Assembly: GCA_903931645.1 (NCBI GenBank)
Contig: CAIZDF010000427.1
Coordinates: 1-5,681, forward strand
Direction: 5' to 3'
DNA from: an uncultured Tolumonas sp.
Lineage (GTDB): Bacteria > Pseudomonadota > Gammaproteobacteria > Enterobacterales > Aeromonadaceae
DNA length: 5,681 nt
Shown here: in pieces, positions 1-5,520 of the stretch
How the letters are laid out: every line of letters begins with the position of its first letter
How positions within the stretch are numbered: position 1 is the first letter of the stretch
The notes under the pieces: model-generated
What the model was told of the DNA's origin: nothing
What the model saw: only the letters and a program-made list of their open reading frames with translations
The model's database searches: none
Position numbers and translations under genes: made by a program

Positions 1-167
1 CGCCGCAATTGATTAAAACGAGTCTCGCCCAATTTTAAGCGATCAATGATCAGTAATGTCCACTTGTCAGCCAAGCGATCAAGAAACTGCCGGGCCGGAC
101 AATGCCGCGAATAGACACTATAGGCTTTGGTCGTTTGTTTGCGATTAACACTGCGCATAGTTTCCAT
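1..167 (-). CDS. HxlR-family transcriptional regulator, N-terminal part (cut by window edge)
   Basis: Reading the minus strand from the ATG at 167-165 gives 55 codons that run off the left edge without a stop. The peptide has the HxlR hallmark: a CPAR motif with Cys23, then FLDRLADKWTLLIIDRL (residues 28-44), then ETRFNQLR (48-55). This is the start of the winged helix-turn-helix DNA-binding domain. Family members are usually about 100-130 residues and bind as dimers to inverted repeats. In several of them (YodB and HypR of Bacillus) an N-terminal cysteine senses quinones, diamide or aldehydes; Cys23 sits at the family's conserved position. A second in-frame ATG at 158-156 has a GGAA 4 bases upstream and could be the true start; the 167 start has only a weak AGG-like site. 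The gene is divergent from the flavodoxin-like gene at 320, which it probably controls (inference). The missing C-terminus means integrity cannot be judged. Confidence 0.88.
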   Translation of the reverse strand, partial: METMRSVNRKQTTKAYSVYSRHCPARQFLDRLADKWTLLIIDRLKLGETRFNQLR

Positions 168-207
168 CAGGTAACCTGGTATCGTTAAAGTGCCTTCTTG
201 TCGACAC

Positions 208-216
208 AGTATACCA
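208..216 (-). promoter_or_regulatory. Extended -10 promoter of the HxlR regulator gene
   Basis: On the minus strand the bases read TGG followed by TATACT, an extended -10 (TGn plus a 5-of-6 match to TATAAT). No good -35 is seen at 15-19 bases, which is typical of extended -10 promoters. Transcription would start near position 201, leaving a leader of about 34 bases before the ATG at 167. The element lies inside the inverted repeat at 208-224, which suggests autoregulation. Confidence 0.5.
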
Positions 217-224
217 AAGATACT
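208..224. promoter_or_regulatory. Candidate regulator operator 1 (AGTAT-N7-ATACT)
   Basis: A perfect 5-bp inverted repeat, AGTAT at 208-212 and ATACT at 220-224, is separated by 7 bases. It covers the presumed -10 of the HxlR gene. HxlR proteins bind inverted repeats near their own promoters, so an autoregulatory operator is plausible. The half-sites are short and AT-rich, so chance remains possible. Confidence 0.4.
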
Positions 225-242
225 ATCTATTCTGGAAAATTG

Positions 243-264
243 GTTATACATACGAATGTGTAAC
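243..264. promoter_or_regulatory. Candidate regulator operator 2 (22-bp near-palindrome)
   Basis: The left arm GTTATACATAC (243-253) pairs with the right arm GAATGTGTAAC (254-264) at 9 of 11 positions, mismatched at 247/260 and 252/255. It is centred about 66 bases upstream of the flavodoxin-like ATG and about 87 bases upstream of the regulator start. It is the longest dyad in the divergent region and therefore the best operator candidate. No convincing plus-strand -35/-10 pair could be identified around it. Confidence 0.45.
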
Positions 265-319
265 ATCAACGAACAGAAAACAGATATCTCGTATCACTTA
301 TTATTAAGGTAGGTATGTA

Positions 320-874
320 ATGAGCAAAGTTGCTGTGGTTTATTTTTCGGGTTATGGGCACACAAAGCGGGTCGCAGAACTCGTTGCTGAAGGTGCAAAG
401 GCTGAACAGATTGAAATCAATCAAAATGGTGATATCACCGAAAGTGATTGGGATATTCTGAACACCGCAGATGCGATTATCTTTGGTGCACCCACTTATA
501 TGGGCTCCGTACCATGGCAGTTTAAGAAATTTGCCGATGCCACCTCAAAAGCGTGGTTCACACGAGCATGGCAAGACAAAGTCTTTGGTGGTTTCACCAA
601 CAGTGCCAGCCTGAATGGTGACAAACAAGTTAGCTTGATCTGGATGCAAACACTGGCATCGCAACATGGTGGCCTCTGGGTCAGCCTCGGTCTGCCACCA
701 TCCAATACCTTCAGTGCCACACGTAATGATATCAACAATCTGGGTGGCTCCGTTGGTCTGTTAGTTCAATCCCCATCCGATCGTCCGGCCGATGATATTC
801 CGTCAGGTGATCTGGAAACAGCCAAACAGTATGGTGCCCGCGTTGCAGATGTAGCAGCACGTCTGCACGGATAA
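320..874 (+). CDS. WrbA-like flavodoxin-family protein, probable FMN-dependent NAD(P)H:quinone reductase
   Basis: This 184-residue protein has a flavodoxin fold and is probably cytosolic. The N-terminal strand KVAVVYFS leads into the FMN phosphate-binding loop SGYGHT (residues 10-15). GAPTYMGSVPWQFKKF (56-71) corresponds to the WrbA GxPTxxGxxxxQ flavin loop. FGGFTNSASLNGDKQ (89-103) and LASQHGGLWVSLG (112-124) match the WrbA 'F.S..S..GG' and 'LAHHGM.IV..G' regions, and the C-terminal helix ETAKQYGARVADVAARL (166-182) matches too. WrbA-type enzymes reduce quinones by two electrons, avoiding semiquinone radicals. It is slightly shorter than WrbA (about 198 residues) and the loop sequence differs, so I do not assign wrbA; a general FMN reductase is the alternative. 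The ATG is preceded by AAGGTAGG (306-313), a strong ribosome site. There is no signal peptide. It is divergent from an HxlR regulator and convergent with parE, and ends before a shared terminator. Confidence 0.85.
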   Translation: MSKVAVVYFSGYGHTKRVAELVAEGAKAEQIEINQNGDITESDWDILNTADAIIFGAPTYMGSVPWQFKKFADATSKAWFTRAWQDKVFGGFTNSASLNGDKQVSLIWMQTLASQHGGLWVSLGLPPSNTFSATRNDINNLGGSVGLLVQSPSDRPADDIPSGDLETAKQYGARVADVAARLHG

Positions 875-886
875 CACAAAAGACCT

Positions 887-925
887 AAAATAATAAAGGG
901 GCCACTCAGGCCCCTTTATTATTTT
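887..925. terminator. Bidirectional intrinsic terminator between the flavodoxin-like gene and parE
   Basis: A perfect 17-bp stem (887-903 with 909-925) closes a 5-base loop, ACTCA. The core is AAAGGGGCC/GGCCCCTTT, flanked by an A-rich left arm and a T-rich right arm (TTTATTATTTT), so the RNA from either strand ends in a U-rich tract. It begins 12 bases after the flavodoxin-like stop and lies 16 bases beyond the parE stop, so it can end both convergent transcripts. Confidence 0.93.
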
Positions 926-941
926 GGAACAGACCTGATAA

Positions 942-2837
942 CTAGACTTCAATGTCAGCCAAGTCACCTTTGCTCTCCAGCCATTCACGTCGATCACCGG
1001 AGCGCTTTTTCGCCAATAGCATATCCATTAGCTGCATGGTTTCGTCTATTTCACCGTCCAATGTCAGTTGCACTAAACGGCGCGTGTTTGGATCCATGGT
1101 GGTTTCACGCAGTTGTTTCGGGTTCATTTCACCCAGCCCTTTAAAGCGGGTAACCTGCGGCGTGCCACGTTTTTTCTCGGCTTTTAGGCGTTCTAACACA
1201 CCCTGTTTTTCATCTTCATCCAGCGCGTAATAGACTTCTTTGCCGAGATCGATGCGGAACAGTGGCGGCATGGCCACATACACATGCCCTTTTTCCACCA
1301 GCGGGCGGAAATGTTTCACAAACAGTGCGCACAGCAAGGTGGCAATGTGCAGACCGTCGGAATCCGCATCGGCGAGAATGCAGATCTTGCCATAACGCAG
1401 ACCGCTCAGATCGTCGGAGTCTGGGTCCATGCCCACCGCCACCGAAATATGATGTACTTCCTGTGACGCCAGCACTTCCGAGGCATCCACTTCCCACGTA
1501 TTCAGGATCTTACCACGCAGCGGCATAATGGCCTGAAACTCACGCTCCCGCGCCTGTTTCGCACTACCGCCCGCAGAATCCCCTTCCACCAGAAACAGCT
1601 CGCCCTGCATCGGATCGGAGCAATTACAGTCGGTTAGTTTGCCCGGCAGCGCAGGGCCAGAAGTGACCTTCTTACGCACCACAGTTTTCGCAGCACGCAG
1701 ACGACGCTGGGCGCTGTTAATGCAATGTTCTGCTAACTGTTCGGCCAGTTCAATATTCGAGTTCAGCCATAAGCTGAAAGCATCTTTGACAATACCGGAG
1801 ACAAACGCGGCACTCTGGCGTGACGACAGGCGCTCTTTGGTTTGACCGGCGAACTGCGGATCTTGCATTTTGATCGACAGGATATAGGCACAACGATCCC
1901 AGATATCATCCGGGGTTAGTTTCACGCCTCGCGGCAGCAGATTACGGAACTCGCAGAATTCGCGCATCGCATCGAGCAAGCCCTGACGCAGCCCGTTGAC
2001 GTGTGTACCGCCCTGAATGGTTGGGATGAGGTTGACGTAAGATTCGCTGATCAGCTCGCCACCTTCCGGTAACCAGCACAAAGCCCAGTCCACCGCCGAA
2101 TTATCAGCACTGAACTGACCGGTAAACGGTTGTTCCGGCAGACGGATGGTCTCTTTCAGATTATCGAGCAGATAGTCGCGCAGGCCATCTTGATAGCACC
2201 AGTCGTACACCTGCTTATTCACGCGATCATCAAAATGAATGGTCAAGCCAGGGCATAACACCGCTTTAGCTTTGAGAATATGGACCAGACGACTGGCCGA
2301 AAATTTCGGCGAATCAAAATATTTTTCTTCCGGCCAGAATTTGACGCTGGTGCCGGTATTACGCTTGCCACAAGTGCCAGTGATGGTCAGATCAGAGACT
2401 TTATCGCCCTGCTCAAAGGCCATCTCATAGACATTACCATCACGACGCACGGTCACTTCCACCCGACGTGACAAGGCGTTTACAACCGAGATCCCCACAC
2501 CGTGCAGACCACCGGAGAACTGGTAGTTTTTGCTGGAAAACTTACCGCCCGCGTGCAGTTTACAGAAAATTAGCTCTACCGCCGGAACACCCTCTTCCGG
2601 ATGAATATCGACCGGCATACCACGGCCATCGTCGGTGACTTCCAACGATTGATCGTCATATAAGGTGATGTCGATACGACGGGCATGCCCCGCCAGTGCC
2701 TCATCGACACTGTTATCGATAACTTCCTGTCCAAGATGATTGGGACGGGAAGTGTCGGTGTACATGCCGGGGCGACGACGCACCGGTTCCAGACCATTGA
2801 GGACTTCAATGGATTCAGCGGTATAAGCTTGAGTCAT
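942..2837 (-). CDS. parE: DNA topoisomerase IV subunit B (ParE)
   Basis: ParE is the ATPase subunit of topoisomerase IV. With ParC it decatenates daughter chromosomes and relaxes supercoils. At 631 residues it is within one residue of E. coli ParE and complete. The GHKL ATPase domain shows EVIDNSVDEA (38-47, Asn42 for Mg-ATP), DDGRGMP (69-75) and GGLHGVGISVVNAL (109-122). The transducer carries QTKERLSS (332-339), whose Lys334 should contact the ATP phosphate. The TOPRIM domain shows LVEGDSAGG (416-424), PLRGKILN (439-446) and the metal triad DADSD (490-494). The C-terminus KGLGEMNPKQL...DMLLAKKRS...ADIEV is typical. At ParE positions linked to quinolone resistance, the sequence keeps Leu416, Asp420 and Ser458, as in susceptible strains. 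The ATG at 2837 matches the E. coli N-terminus (MTQ..) and has GGA 6 bases upstream. It is the last gene of the cluster, 19 bases after yqiA, and is followed by the 887-925 terminator. No parC appears next to it. Confidence 0.98.
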   Translation of the reverse strand: MTQAYTAESIEVLNGLEPVRRRPGMYTDTSRPNHLGQEVIDNSVDEALAGHARRIDITLYDDQSLEVTDDGRGMPVDIHPEEGVPAVELIFCKLHAGGKFSSKNYQFSGGLHGVGISVVNALSRRVEVTVRRDGNVYEMAFEQGDKVSDLTITGTCGKRNTGTSVKFWPEEKYFDSPKFSASRLVHILKAKAVLCPGLTIHFDDRVNKQVYDWCYQDGLRDYLLDNLKETIRLPEQPFTGQFSADNSAVDWALCWLPEGGELISESYVNLIPTIQGGTHVNGLRQGLLDAMREFCEFRNLLPRGVKLTPDDIWDRCAYILSIKMQDPQFAGQTKERLSSRQSAAFVSGIVKDAFSLWLNSNIELAEQLAEHCINSAQRRLRAAKTVVRKKVTSGPALPGKLTDCNCSDPMQGELFLVEGDSAGGSAKQAREREFQAIMPLRGKILNTWEVDASEVLASQEVHHISVAVGMDPDSDDLSGLRYGKICILADADSDGLHIATLLCALFVKHFRPLVEKGHVYVAMPPLFRIDLGKEVYYALDEDEKQGVLERLKAEKKRGTPQVTRFKGLGEMNPKQLRETTMDPNTRRLVQLTLDGEIDETMQLMDMLLAKKRSGDRREWLESKGDLADIEV

Positions 2838-2856
2838 GGTATTCCGTGAAGACGGT

Positions 2857-3432
2857 TTATAACTGCAGGAATCTTACTATCTGAGCACAGTAACGTTCAA
2901 ATCCTGTGAAGGCGTGATTGCCACCTTGCTCAACAGTCGTTCGTGCAAAATGATAAAATTGTAATGCGAGGCGATAGTCTAACACTTCATCGCCCTGTTG
3001 CTGTAATAACCAGATCCGTTCTGGATGTTGCAGCGCAGGCACCCCCAACGCTTGCAACTCGTCAACATGCGCCGGTTCCAGCACATATTCTTCGCCAGTA
3101 TACGGATTACGCTGCAATCCCAGCAATTGCTGCAGCAAAAAGTGCGGGTGCACCGCCGGATTAATCACTACCGCCCGATGCCCATAGGTTTCTGCCACTT
3201 TCATGGCCCAGAAACCGCCCATAGAACTGCCTACCAGCCCAATCGGACGATCGCCGAGATCAGCGAGAGTTTGTTGCAGCATCTGCCAGGTTGCTGCCGG
3301 TGTATTCGGCAGCGCCGGCACACAGATCTGAATATCCGGCAACTCTTTGGCCAGATAGTCGGTCATTTGCAGCGCTTTTACAGAATTCGGAGTGGAATTA
3401 AAGCCGTGCAGATAAATCAGCGTCGGAGACAT
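2857..3432 (-). CDS. yqiA: YqiA alpha/beta-hydrolase esterase
   Basis: This 191-residue protein closely matches E. coli YqiA (193 residues), a small cytosolic alpha/beta-hydrolase with esterase activity on acyl-CoA and p-nitrophenyl ester substrates; its physiological substrate is not settled. The oxyanion-side motif YLHGFNS (7-13) comes first. The nucleophile elbow GSSMG (68-72) places the catalytic Ser at 70. GDEVLDYR (147-154) supplies Asp148 and GGNHAFTGFE (170-179) supplies His173, completing the triad. NPAVHPHFLL (91-100) and NPYTGEEYVLE (109-119) are YqiA family signatures. No signal peptide is seen. The ATG lies one base beyond the cpdA stop (TGA-G-ATG), with an AGG ribosome site inside the end of cpdA, so translation is probably coupled to cpdA. 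parE follows after 19 bases. Confidence 0.95.
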   Translation of the reverse strand: MSPTLIYLHGFNSTPNSVKALQMTDYLAKELPDIQICVPALPNTPAATWQMLQQTLADLGDRPIGLVGSSMGGFWAMKVAETYGHRAVVINPAVHPHFLLQQLLGLQRNPYTGEEYVLEPAHVDELQALGVPALQHPERIWLLQQQGDEVLDYRLALQFYHFARTTVEQGGNHAFTGFERYCAQIVRFLQL

Positions 3433-3433
3433 C

Positions 3434-4255
3434 TCAATAGCCTGTAGATTTTAAATCAGGAACAAACTGGCCTGGATCAAGGCGCCAGACTTGCGTAGCC
3501 AGTCGGCCATCCGGATAAAGTTGCAGATAACGCCAGCCGGGCGACATGGTATCCAGCGAAAAATCGACACTTAATGGTTTAAATTGAATACAGGTCGATG
3601 GAGAAGTCAGAAAACGTATCCCCTGATGCATCTGATCATACTCCTGATGAACATGACCACAGAGCACCGCTTTCACTTGTGGGTGACGGCTCAGTAAGGT
3701 CAGGAAATCATTCGCATTTTTCAGATCATGCTGATCCAACCAGATCGAACCAATTGGAAAGGTATGATGATGCAAACAGATCAGGGCATGCTTTTCAGGG
3801 TATTGCAGCAGCGCAGCTTCCAGTTGTTCTAATTGCAAGTGGCTTAACCAGCCATGTGGCGTGCCGTAAACCTGACTATCAAGCAGAATGACTTGCCAGT
3901 GGTCACCCACTAAGCGCATTTCCGGGTGAATACCCGCGACCTGCAGTTCATTTTGCATCAATACCCGATGGTCATGGTTACCAGGTAGCCAATGGACGGG
4001 TTTGTTTAGGGCAGTCACACGACGAGCAAAACACTGATAAGATGCCGCCGAGTGATCTTGTGACAGATCGCCCGTAGCCAGCACCACATCATAAGTTTGT
4101 GGCAATTCAGTAATGGCATCCAGCACCGCCTGAAAGCTATCCGCGGTAGCGATTCCCAATAAATCGCGGCCAGCATCAGCGAACAGATGCGTATCTGAAA
4201 TCTGCAATAATCGAACGATGCCATCATTCGTGTTACTTAGTGTGCAGGTTTCCAA
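3434..4255 (-). CDS. cpdA: 3',5'-cyclic AMP phosphodiesterase CpdA
   Basis: CpdA hydrolyses cAMP to AMP and so tunes CRP-dependent catabolite control. At 273 residues it is close to E. coli CpdA (275). It has the class III calcineurin-like dimetal site: ISDTHLF (19-25, Asp21 and His23), ATGDLSQD (60-67, Asp63), LPGNHDHR (90-97, Asn93 and His94), HHH (162-164) and CGHVHQEYD (199-207, His201 and His203). It should be a cytosolic Fe/Mn-type enzyme. The start is unusual: the first codon is TTG at 4255-4253, read as Met. An in-frame TAA lies at 4270-4268, and no ATG or GTG occurs before the metal motif. A GAGAGAG site at 4259-4265 supports the TTG, and the resulting N-terminus (MET.TL) resembles the E. 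coli one (MESLLTL). The gene is 84 bases after yqiB, a gap with a dyad and possible promoter, and its TGA stop is one base from the yqiA ATG. Confidence 0.96.
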   Translation of the reverse strand: METCTLSNTNDGIVRLLQISDTHLFADAGRDLLGIATADSFQAVLDAITELPQTYDVVLATGDLSQDHSAASYQCFARRVTALNKPVHWLPGNHDHRVLMQNELQVAGIHPEMRLVGDHWQVILLDSQVYGTPHGWLSHLQLEQLEAALLQYPEKHALICLHHHTFPIGSIWLDQHDLKNANDFLTLLSRHPQVKAVLCGHVHQEYDQMHQGIRFLTSPSTCIQFKPLSVDFSLDTMSPGWRYLQLYPDGRLATQVWRLDPGQFVPDLKSTGY

Positions 4256-4258
4256 AAT

Positions 4259-4265
4259 CTCTCTC
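4259..4265 (-). promoter_or_regulatory. Purine-rich ribosome binding site for the TTG start of cpdA
   Basis: The minus strand reads AAAGAGAGAGATTTTGGAA, where TTG is the proposed initiator. The GAGAGAG run can pair with the 16S anti-Shine-Dalgarno in more than one register, leaving about 3-7 bases before the TTG. The upstream in-frame TAA at 4270-4268 leaves only TTG, or a very unlikely ATT, as the start, so this site decides the gene start. Confidence 0.65.
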
Positions 4266-4277
4266 TTTTAACTTGCG

Positions 4278-4329
4278 GACAATGCCTCCCCAAATGCCCA
4301 TTATGGCAAATCAGGCGAAAGGCATTATC
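4278..4329. promoter_or_regulatory. Imperfect dyad with possible extended -10 upstream of cpdA
   Basis: Within the 84-base gap between yqiB and cpdA, GACAATGCCT (4278-4287) and AGGCATTATC (4320-4329) form inverted arms that pair at 9 of 10 positions. Nested between them, TGCC (4295-4298) and GGCA (4305-4308) form a small inner stem. On the minus strand the centre reads TGC then CATAAT (4308-4300), an extended -10 with a 5-of-6 box; no good -35 was found. It could be an internal cpdA promoter with an operator, or an RNA hairpin limiting read-through from yqiB. No T-tract follows, so a strong terminator is unlikely. Confidence 0.35.
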
Positions 4330-4339
4330 TGTTTATTCT

Positions 4340-4783
4340 TTAATATGCCAGCGCCTGCGCGCTATAGCCGTGGGCCAGGCAGAAACGCAGCCATTCTGCC
4401 AGAAAGTGGTTACACTGCTCTTTTTCATCCCGCTGATGCATAGCTGGGTTGGGATAATCATAGCTGGGGTGTAAACGGGAAATCTGCTGGCTGACACACA
4501 CTTCCGCCATACGTGCATCGTGGTACAGCCGGACTTGCATGTAACCTCTCAAAAAATCCGGCAGCTCTTCATTGTGCTGACAGATTTCCAACAACGTGGT
4601 GTAGCGGGTATTTTCCAGAATCCGAACGGCAAATTGTAATGATTGTGCGACGTTATACAACCGCGCCCCGCCGTCTACTGTCGAAGGTAGCAGCTTCATC
4701 AAGGCCATATAATTGGTTTCATAGGCTCGATGCAGCTCTGGCAGATCAGGCACATGGCGCCGGGTAGCACAGAGCGTCGTCAC
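4340..4783 (-). CDS. yqiB: DUF1249 family protein YqiB
   Basis: This 147-residue protein belongs to the DUF1249 family and aligns along its length with E. coli YqiB (140 residues). I know of no established biochemical function. Conserved blocks are PDLPELHR..YETNYMALMKLLP (12-33), ENTRYTT (57-63), MQVRLYHDARMAEVC (82-96), YDYPN (108-112), HQRDEKEQ (116-123) and FLAEWLRFCLAHG (127-139). It is soluble, with no signal peptide or membrane segment. The start is GTG at 4783-4781 and overlaps the nudF stop in a GTGA arrangement, which implies coupled translation with nudF. Another GTG at codon 11 would give a length nearer E. coli's, but the overlap favours the first. The 84-base gap after it is the only real break in the cluster. 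Confidence 0.92.
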   Translation of the reverse strand: MTTLCATRRHVPDLPELHRAYETNYMALMKLLPSTVDGGARLYNVAQSLQFAVRILENTRYTTLLEICQHNEELPDFLRGYMQVRLYHDARMAEVCVSQQISRLHPSYDYPNPAMHQRDEKEQCNHFLAEWLRFCLAHGYSAQALAY

Positions 4784-5421
4784 GAGCCACCCAACCAGCG
4801 TTGTTGCAACTTAGCTCGGTGTAACTCCAACCATTGCAGTGCAATTACCGTAGTCGCGTTATCAATGCGCCCCTCTTCCACCCAATCATAAGCCTGCTCG
4901 CGGCTCACCACATGTAGACGAATATCTTCACCTTCATGCGCCAGACCATGCAGACCATCCGCTTGCGTGGAGTCAACCTTGCCAACATACAGATGAATGC
5001 GTTCCGTAGTACCACCGGGGCTGACCATAAAACTCAGCGCAAAATCGGCTTTTTGTAAACGCAGACCGGCTTCTTCTTCCGCTTCACGGTGGATGACTTC
5101 ATCCGGTTGTTCGCCCTCTTCGATAATGCCAGCGACCAACTCTAACAGCCATGGGTCTTGTTTGGTCTCGACAGCGCCCAGACGAAACTGTTCCAGCAGC
5201 ACCACCCGATCAAGTTCAATATCATAAAGCAATACGGCGGCAGCATGACCACGCTCAAACATCTCACGCTGGATCACGTCACCCCAACCACCAGCAAACA
5301 ATTTATGCCGCAGGTGATAGCGATTAATACGAAAGAATCCTTTAAAGCAGGGTTCACACTTCACGATTTCGACATCATTACGATCGTAATGTTGATCAGC
5401 GGCTAAGACTGAATCCACCAT
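4780..5421 (-). CDS. nudF: ADP-ribose pyrophosphatase NudF (Nudix hydrolase)
   Basis: NudF cleaves ADP-ribose to AMP and ribose 5-phosphate with Mg2+, removing a reactive product of NAD turnover. At 213 residues it matches the E. coli enzyme (209) from NDVEI (15-19) to IDNATTVIALQWLELH (186-201). The Nudix box Gx5Ex7REUxEExGU is complete at residues 98-120 (Gly98, Glu104, Arg112, Glu113, Glu116, Glu117, Gly119). SPGGT (134-138), about 15 residues further on, is the ADP-ribose subclass signature. HGLAHEGEDI (158-167) carries Glu163, the counterpart of the E. coli catalytic Glu162. The family acts as a domain-swapped dimer in the cytosol. The ATG at 5421 has GGGAG 8 bases upstream. It is the first gene of the minus-strand cluster; in E. 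coli tolC lies divergently beyond it, but no such gene begins inside this window. Its stop overlaps the yqiB start. Confidence 0.96.
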   Translation of the reverse strand: MVDSVLAADQHYDRNDVEIVKCEPCFKGFFRINRYHLRHKLFAGGWGDVIQREMFERGHAAAVLLYDIELDRVVLLEQFRLGAVETKQDPWLLELVAGIIEEGEQPDEVIHREAEEEAGLRLQKADFALSFMVSPGGTTERIHLYVGKVDSTQADGLHGLAHEGEDIRLHVVSREQAYDWVEEGRIDNATTVIALQWLELHRAKLQQRWLGGS

Positions 5422-5471
5422 GGTGACGGCTCCCGTACTGGCTTTATGGCACTCACTTTAAAACAAGGAAA

Positions 5472-5499
5472 GCAGGTTACCCCGAAGCCTGCAGGGGGG
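5472..5499 (-). promoter_or_regulatory. Possible hairpins in the nudF leader
   Basis: GCAGG (5472-5476) and CCTGC (5488-5492) can form a 5-bp stem. An alternative pairing joins CCCC (5480-5483) with the G-run at 5494-5499, and the two cannot form together. On the minus strand the GCAGG hairpin is followed by a T-rich stretch (TTTCCTTGTTTT), so it could act as a weak terminator or attenuator ahead of nudF. Stems are short and no leader peptide is evident. Confidence 0.25.
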
Positions 5500-5503
5500 C
5501 AAG

Positions 5504-5520
5504 AGTGATTCTCATTTATA
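5504..5520 (-). promoter_or_regulatory. Possible -10 box (TATAAA) with adjoining Fur-like motif
   Basis: The minus strand reads TATAAATGAGAATCACT. TATAAA (5520-5515) is a fair -10, though no good -35 was found at 16-17 bases. AATGAGAATCACT (5516-5504) matches the core AATGATAATCATT of the Fur consensus at 11 of 13 bases, but the outer parts of the 19-bp box match poorly (about 12 of 19 overall). Either could control nudF or a divergent gene to the right; both are tentative. Confidence 0.25.

Noticed and set aside
803..997. 64-codon minus-strand frame across the 887-925 terminator
   Set aside because: It runs through a perfect terminator stem and two convergent gene ends; no support for translation.
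1216..1497. 93-codon minus-strand frame inside parE in another frame
   Set aside because: It is the out-of-frame reading of the parE TOPRIM region; the Gly/Arg/Cys-rich composition is not protein-like.
952..1528. Several plus-strand open frames antisense to parE
   Set aside because: They are shadows of the conserved parE reading frame, with no ribosome sites or family resemblance.
3025..3447. 140-codon plus-strand open frame opposite yqiA and the end of cpdA
   Set aside because: It is antisense to yqiA, whose catalytic triad and family match are clear. The peptide is low-complexity, rich in Arg/Gln/His, with no recognisable family.
3598..3891. 97-codon plus-strand frame opposite cpdA
   Set aside because: It overlaps the metal-binding core of cpdA on the other strand; composition follows the complement of cpdA codons.
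5158..5406. 82-codon plus-strand frame opposite nudF
   Set aside because: It is antisense to the strongly conserved Nudix hydrolase, with no homology recognised.
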